Source of the DNA: Bacteroidota bacterium
Lineage (GTDB): Bacteria > Bacteroidota > Bacteroidia > Flavobacteriales > Flavobacteriaceae
Length of the DNA: 64,000 nucleotides
Assembly: GCA_027621175.1 (NCBI GenBank)
Contig: JAQCCM010000006.1
Location: forward strand, 1-64,000
Direction of reading: 5' to 3'
The notes beneath the pieces were generated by a model that had not been told where the DNA came from, did no database searches, and worked only from the letters and a program-made list of their open reading frames with translations. This document shows positions 60,428-64,000 of this stretch, one piece after another. Numbering within the stretch: the first letter of the stretch is position 1; every line of letters begins with the position of its first letter. The position numbers were made by a program, and so were the translations under genes.

Positions 60428-61930
60428 AGGGCGCAACAAATCATTTACTGTTTTTACAGGATTAAATGTACGTACTGGTACTTCCACAAAAACAGTATTC
60501 CAATCCGCCATAGCGCCGTTCCATAGCCCTGGCCGTTCTAGGGCTTTGATTGCGGTGCCGTTTATAGATTTTTCAGCAATAAAATAGGCGTCATAATCTA
60601 CAAAATGTGTTAAATCATACTTAACACCCGCATGATTATATACCCCACAAACAATATCAACTGGATTAAAATGCGTTCCATTTTTAAAAATATCCTTTTG
60701 CTTTTTGTCTTTGGTATTTACTTGTGCGCCTTCAACAATCTGAAGGCTAACTTCGCCCTTGTTTTCTACCCAAAAAGGACCTCCACCAGGTTCACCTTCA
60801 TTTTTCACCATACCACACACACGAAGTGGGCGGTTTAGTTTTTGTTTTAAAAATAAAATAAGTTGATTGCCTTGCATAGATGCAGGAACGCTCACATTGA
60901 GTTTCTCTTGTAAAAATGTTTTTGCCTCAATCAAGTCAATTGCATCATCATTTTCTAATGCACGAGCATAGTGATGAATTTGATTGTGAAGCGAAATCAA
61001 CATACCTGCTAACATTTTTTTATACAGGGCGGCTTGCTCGTGGTATTTGGAAACCGAAATGTTATCGATATTGGATAAAAATATAATTTCATCTTCAATA
61101 GCATTCAAATTTCCAATGAGCGAACCATGTCCGCCAGCACGAAAAACAAGTGCCCCGTCTTCGTTGCGAAATACAGTGCCATCTTCTTTACAAGCTAAGG
61201 TGTCTGTACTTTTATGCTGATGTGAAAACCCCAAATGAGTATGAACGTCAGCTGATGCATTTAAATGCGATATTGTTTTTGAAAGATGTTGCTCAAAAGC
61301 ACGCGTAGTCCCTGGTGGAATAGTAAAATGGATATTCATCTTACCATTGTTAGCTACAAATTGGGTTGAAAAAAACAATTGTTCTTCGGCCGCTGTTCGT
61401 AGTTCAGTATCGTACTTATGAAAAGGTATTAGGGCTTTGGGTAGCTTCCCTAGACTATCGACCCCCTTTTTAATAAGAAAATATCGGTAGTCATTGTCAA
61501 AAGTCCCACTATGTTCTTTATCTATAGCTTTTCGAATTTGAGTATAAAAAGGGAACTTTTCAATACCGCCTAAAAAAACAGCAAGCTTATAGGTTTTCTC
61601 TCGGTTTAAATAACTTCGTAGCGTTTCCTTTTCGACATTATATCTGGTAAGGAAAAAATGTAAAAACTTAAACATCCGGCTTGCCATACCCGATGCTGGT
61701 ATAAAGCGTGATATAGAAAAATTGGATTTTTCTGCATCAAAAATTGTGGCGAATTTGACAATATCTTTGTTTGATAAAACTACAATTCCATCACCTTGTA
61801 TTGCCGGTCGTTCTAATTGGGCATAATGTGCTCCATTTTGCAACAAACGTAATTGCTCTTGCGCATCCGATTCAGAAATGCCTATTTCGTGTAAAACAAG
61901 TTTATCCTTTTGCGTAAATGTGTGTTTCAT
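60410..61930 (-). CDS. DUF4301 protein
   Basis: A 506-residue cytoplasmic protein of a family nearly confined to Bacteroidota. Visible segments are RFIPASGMASRMFKFL, FLGGIEKFPFY, PKALIPFHKY, LGFSHQHKSTDTLA, FRAGGHGSLIGNLN and FLSNIDNIS. The order PKAL, GxGxxIGNLN and NIDN resembles sugar-nucleotidyltransferase folds, so a nucleotidyl transfer role is possible but not shown. The start overlaps the NadR-like kinase gene by 29 nt. The TPP-controlled receptor follows downstream. Confidence 0.8.
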   Translation of the reverse strand: MKHTFTQKDKLVLHEIGISESDAQEQLRLLQNGAHYAQLERPAIQGDGIVVLSNKDIVKFATIFDAEKSNFSISRFIPASGMASRMFKFLHFFLTRYNVEKETLRSYLNREKTYKLAVFLGGIEKFPFYTQIRKAIDKEHSGTFDNDYRYFLIKKGVDSLGKLPKALIPFHKYDTELRTAAEEQLFFSTQFVANNGKMNIHFTIPPGTTRAFEQHLSKTISHLNASADVHTHLGFSHQHKSTDTLACKEDGTVFRNEDGALVFRAGGHGSLIGNLNAIEDEIIFLSNIDNISVSKYHEQAALYKKMLAGMLISLHNQIHHYARALENDDAIDLIEAKTFLQEKLNVSVPASMQGNQLILFLKQKLNRPLRVCGMVKNEGEPGGGPFWVENKGEVSLQIVEGAQVNTKDKKQKDIFKNGTHFNPVDIVCGVYNHAGVKYDLTHFVDYDAYFIAEKSINGTAIKALERPGLWNGAMADWNTVFVEVPVRTFNPVKTVNDLLRPLHQST

Positions 61931-62483
61931 CTAATTCGTCTATTTTATCTATAGCACATTTCATTCGTTGTTCGTGCGAACCGTTTAGCAAAGTATAGTT
62001 TAGATTTCGTTGTACCAAAGCAGTAGCAAATTTATGAAACATTTCTTCGCGATGATTGGGTCTATCACGAAGTAAATCCTTCTCCCAAGGAACGTCAATA
62101 TCGGTCAAAAAGTATAAGTCGTATCGATTTTCATTGTTGGCTTGCACTACTTTTTTGTCACACCAACCATCAAAATAGGCTTCTGAGTACACTTGTGTGG
62201 ATAGCAAAGTAGTGTCACAAAAAATAATTTTATTGGCTCTTTTTAAGGCTTCATTTTCCAGTTTAATTTGCCCAACAGCGATAGGCAGAATATCTTCTGG
62301 AGCGCATATCTCCTGTGATTTATACCATTTTTCTTCTAAATATGTTCTGGCAAATTCTGGAACCCACATTGTGTTGTAGTGTTTTGCCAATGCTTGTGCC
62401 AAAGTTGTTTTTCCTGTAGATTCAGGACCAAATAGGGCTACTTTTATGCAGTTGCTTTTGTATTGGTTAAGACGTGTTTCCAT
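61902..62483 (-). CDS. NadR-type P-loop kinase without the adenylyltransferase domain
   Basis: The 193 residues match the C-terminal ribosylnicotinamide-kinase domain of NadR: Walker A GPESTGKT at 19-26, PEFARTYLEEKW, IIFCDTTLLSTQVYSEAYF (Walker B), FLTDIDVPWEKDLLRDRPNHRE. It overlaps the PnuC/PnuT gene by 40 nt and DUF4301 by 29 nt, so it is translationally coupled. It may phosphorylate nicotinamide riboside. With the thiamine-binding protein and TPP-controlled receptor next to it, thiamine is an equally likely substrate. Confidence 0.83.
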   Translation of the reverse strand: METRLNQYKSNCIKVALFGPESTGKTTLAQALAKHYNTMWVPEFARTYLEEKWYKSQEICAPEDILPIAVGQIKLENEALKRANKIIFCDTTLLSTQVYSEAYFDGWCDKKVVQANNENRYDLYFLTDIDVPWEKDLLRDRPNHREEMFHKFATALVQRNLNYTLLNGSHEQRMKCAIDKIDELDETHIYAKG

Positions 62484-63073
62484 GCTAAAAATCCGTAGAT
62501 GGCAATGACCGTAAAGATAAGGTATTGGAAACTTGTAAAGGTTAGGCCCTTGTAAAAATAGAGTGGCACCGAAATGATATCACCCACAATCCAAAAAATC
62601 CAATTTTCAATTTTCCTTCGCGCCATAAGCCACATACCAACAAAAAATATGGCTGTGGTAAAAGTGTCAATATAGGCTGTCCACGAGGTCCACTTCCCTG
62701 CCGATTGATACACCGAGAATACAAACAAAAGCGTAATCATGAAAATAATGATAGATATCCGTTTTTCTTTGGTGTTTGTTCGGCTTATTGGAGTTGCTTG
62801 GTCATTTGTTTTACGTGTCCAAACGTACCATCCATAAAGGCTCATTGCAAAATAGTAGGCGTTGATCATCATATCCCCAAGAAGTGCCCACTTCCAAAGC
62901 AAATACACAAAAATTGAGGTTGAAATGAGTCCCGTTGGAAATACCCAAATATGGTTTTTCTTGGCGTACCAAACGCTTAAAAACCCAAAGACTACAGCGG
63001 TAATTTCAAGTGCTATATCTATGGGCTGATATGCCGAATATTGCCCAAATAGAAGCTCAAAAAGTTGGTTCAT
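62444..63073 (-). CDS. PnuC/PnuT-family vitamin transporter
   Basis: A 209-residue inner-membrane protein with about seven segments and the PnuC core (FGFLSVWYAKKNHIWVFPTGLIS, AYYFAMSLYGWYVW, WIFWIVGDIISVPLYFYKGL). PnuC carries nicotinamide riboside, while the related PnuT carries thiamine. The neighbours (YkoF-like thiamine-binding protein, TPP-riboswitch receptor) favour PnuT; the adjoining NadR-like kinase is compatible with both. Uptake by this family is facilitated diffusion trapped by phosphorylation. The ATG at 63073 is used, two codons inside a GTG. Confidence 0.87.
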   Translation of the reverse strand: MNQLFELLFGQYSAYQPIDIALEITAVVFGFLSVWYAKKNHIWVFPTGLISTSIFVYLLWKWALLGDMMINAYYFAMSLYGWYVWTRKTNDQATPISRTNTKEKRISIIIFMITLLFVFSVYQSAGKWTSWTAYIDTFTTAIFFVGMWLMARRKIENWIFWIVGDIISVPLYFYKGLTFTSFQYLIFTVIAIYGFLAWKHVLTNTKATA

Positions 63074-63317
63074 AATCACTGCGGTTAGATTTGACCACTT
63101 TCATATTTAAAATGATATGTTCTGTTTGTTCAAAAGCTGCTTGCGTGGCTTTGGTAATCAACGACATAACGGTTGAAAATTCGCCATAGACTTGTGTGCT
63201 TAGCGGCGTTTCTATTATGGCACAACCCGAAGCACGCAAGGCTTTTATAAATGCAATAATGGGTGGTTCAAAATGATCTTGAAGTGGGGTGAGTGTGAGT
63301 TCAACCGAAATTTCCAT
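63057..63317 (-). CDS. YkoF/MTH1187-type thiamine-binding protein
   Basis: An 86-residue ferredoxin-like domain of the thiamine/HMP-binding family: MEISVELTLTPLQDHFEPPI, IIETPLSTQVYGEF, IILNMKVVKSNR. The ATG at 63317 is chosen since it begins the first beta strand; an upstream start at 63374 would overlap the phosphopantetheinyl transferase gene. It overlaps the PnuC/PnuT start by 17 nt and so ties the transporter to thiamine. Confidence 0.82.
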   Translation of the reverse strand: MEISVELTLTPLQDHFEPPIIAFIKALRASGCAIIETPLSTQVYGEFSTVMSLITKATQAAFEQTEHIILNMKVVKSNRSDYEPTF

Positions 63318-63319
63318 GA

Positions 63320-63934
63320 TTATTGTGATTTTATGGCTAAAGCACAGGAGAAATGATCCCAATAATACAGCCAATTTTTAAGTTTTATTGTCTTTTGATT
63401 TAGGTTAACTACGGCCACAGGATGTTCGGTGTTCAAATTTATAGTACGTATATCGTGTAAAAAACTAACCCCTTTCTTGCCTAAAGCTTTGTAAGCGGCC
63501 TCTTTGATACACCACTGTGTGGTACGAATTCGGTCTGTTGCATTGGGTGTGAGTTCAGACGCATCTAAAAACCTAGATGCAATTCGATGCACTTTAGGAC
63601 GTTCTTTTTCAATATCAATCCCTAAAGGTTTGTCACCAATAGCAATAGCAGAAAATTGGTGTGAATGTGTGATAGAAATAAACCTTCCGTCGGTCAAATG
63701 CGGCTTTCCAAAATCATCGTAATGCAGTGCGCTTGGGGTGTAGCCAGCAGTAGCTAAAAGCTGTCGTACGCTTAAAAACCCACAACGATGGATATCAGAT
63801 TTCATCTGACTTAACCTGTTGAAGCACAAATTTGTAAGCTCCAAACCTCTTCGCAACACGATTTCATTTTCCGTAATATGCCACACCAATATTTGGGTAT
63901 TGTATGATGCATCATATTTTTTGTAAATGGGCAT
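63320..63934 (-). CDS. 4'-phosphopantetheinyl transferase
   Basis: It moves the phosphopantetheine arm of CoA to a carrier protein. The 204 residues are of the Sfp type, with the magnesium-binding GIDIE (Asp107, Glu109), and WCIKEAAYKALGKKG with Lys144 and Glu145; SITHSHQFSAIAI precedes. The ATG at 63934 gives a usual N-terminus; 63973 would overlap the promoter. It heads the run that continues with the thiamine-binding protein 2 nt downstream. No carrier protein gene is in view. Confidence 0.9.
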   Translation of the reverse strand: MPIYKKYDASYNTQILVWHITENEIVLRRGLELTNLCFNRLSQMKSDIHRCGFLSVRQLLATAGYTPSALHYDDFGKPHLTDGRFISITHSHQFSAIAIGDKPLGIDIEKERPKVHRIASRFLDASELTPNATDRIRTTQWCIKEAAYKALGKKGVSFLHDIRTINLNTEHPVAVVNLNQKTIKLKNWLYYWDHFSCALAIKSQ

Positions 63935-63970
63935 GGAATACTGTAGTTTTGCTTTAAAATTGCTAAGAAT

Positions 63971-63999
63971 CAAATATACAACTATGGCTACTAAAACAA
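63971..63999 (-). promoter_or_regulatory. Promoter of the phosphopantetheinyl transferase-thiamine run
   Basis: On the minus strand: TTG (63999-63997), an 18-nt spacer and TATATTTG (63978-63971), 36 nt before the ATG. Confidence 0.65.
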
Positions 64000-64000
64000 C
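63984..64000 (+). CDS. Start of a plus-strand gene, cut by the window edge (possibly ahcY)
   Basis: ATG GCT ACT AAA ACA AC reads M-A-T-K-T. Flavobacterial adenosylhomocysteinases often begin with such a sequence and lie divergent from a phosphopantetheinyl transferase. Only five complete codons are visible, so the identity is a guess. Confidence 0.3.

Noticed and set aside
1-64000. CRISPR arrays, complete insertion sequences, prophage or replication origin
   Set aside because: No regularly spaced repeats, transposase genes, phage structural genes or clustered DnaA-type boxes were recognised on reading both strands.

Overview
The window comes from a low-GC member of the Bacteroidota, most likely a marine Flavobacteriaceae. 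The evidence is consistent. Promoters have the Bacteroidota form TTG-N17-23-TAnnTTTG. There is almost no Shine-Dalgarno signal, genes are packed with many short overlaps, and there are TonB-dependent receptors, type IX secretion (T9SS) sorting domains, mevalonate-pathway genes, and family-typical proteins of unknown function (DUF4296, DUF4271, DUF3098, DUF3127, DUF4301). No rRNA operon, CRISPR array or intact mobile element is seen. The only RNA genes found are a tRNA-Phe and a TPP riboswitch.

Layout. 1-379 is non-coding and rich in inverted repeats. 380-7920 (minus) is an envelope/housekeeping operon: coaX, an outer-membrane barrel, a TPR protein, lptC, a tiny membrane protein, a CNNM/HlyC protein and a PpiD-like foldase. 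8003-8960 holds tRNA-Phe followed by a broken tyrosine integrase, the scar of an element that inserted at the tRNA. 8972-25361 is the main accessory region: two divergent operons encoding a probable oxidative, non-hydrolytic sugar pathway. Its minus arm has two TIM-barrel sugar isomerases, a Gfo/Idh/MocA dehydrogenase and an MFS transporter. Its plus arm has a GMC flavoenzyme with a gluconate-dehydrogenase-type small subunit, two DUF1080 proteins, a TonB receptor without SusD, a beta-propeller fused to a cupredoxin, and a ThuA protein, with an azurin gene facing them. By analogy with known 3-keto-glycoside pathways, I infer that sugars are oxidised in the periplasm with copper proteins as electron carriers, cleaved by DUF1080 proteins, and finished by the isomerases and the dehydrogenase.

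25498-30711 contains a family-2 glycosyltransferase, a pseudouridine synthase and a mevalonate/prenyl operon (mvaD, mevalonate kinase, UbiA). 31283-33973 is a decayed polysaccharide-utilisation locus: a LacI regulator is intact, but on each side two truncated genes are joined by a deletion. From 34008 to 57571 the content is mostly housekeeping: Fe-S carriers, trmB, a PhoR/PhoB-type pair, tyrS, pyrC, hemD, leuS, ftsX-uppP-truB, tag, aat, greA. Interspersed are a HicAB toxin-antitoxin pair with an operator-like promoter, a SemiSWEET, a cysteine-less alkyltransferase-like protein and an orphan histidine kinase.

57652-64000 ends with a thiamine-uptake region: a TonB receptor behind a TPP riboswitch and, just upstream on the same strand, DUF4301, a NadR-like kinase, a PnuC/PnuT transporter, a YkoF-type thiamine-binding protein and a phosphopantetheinyl transferase. 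The right edge holds the first codons of a plus-strand gene, possibly ahcY.
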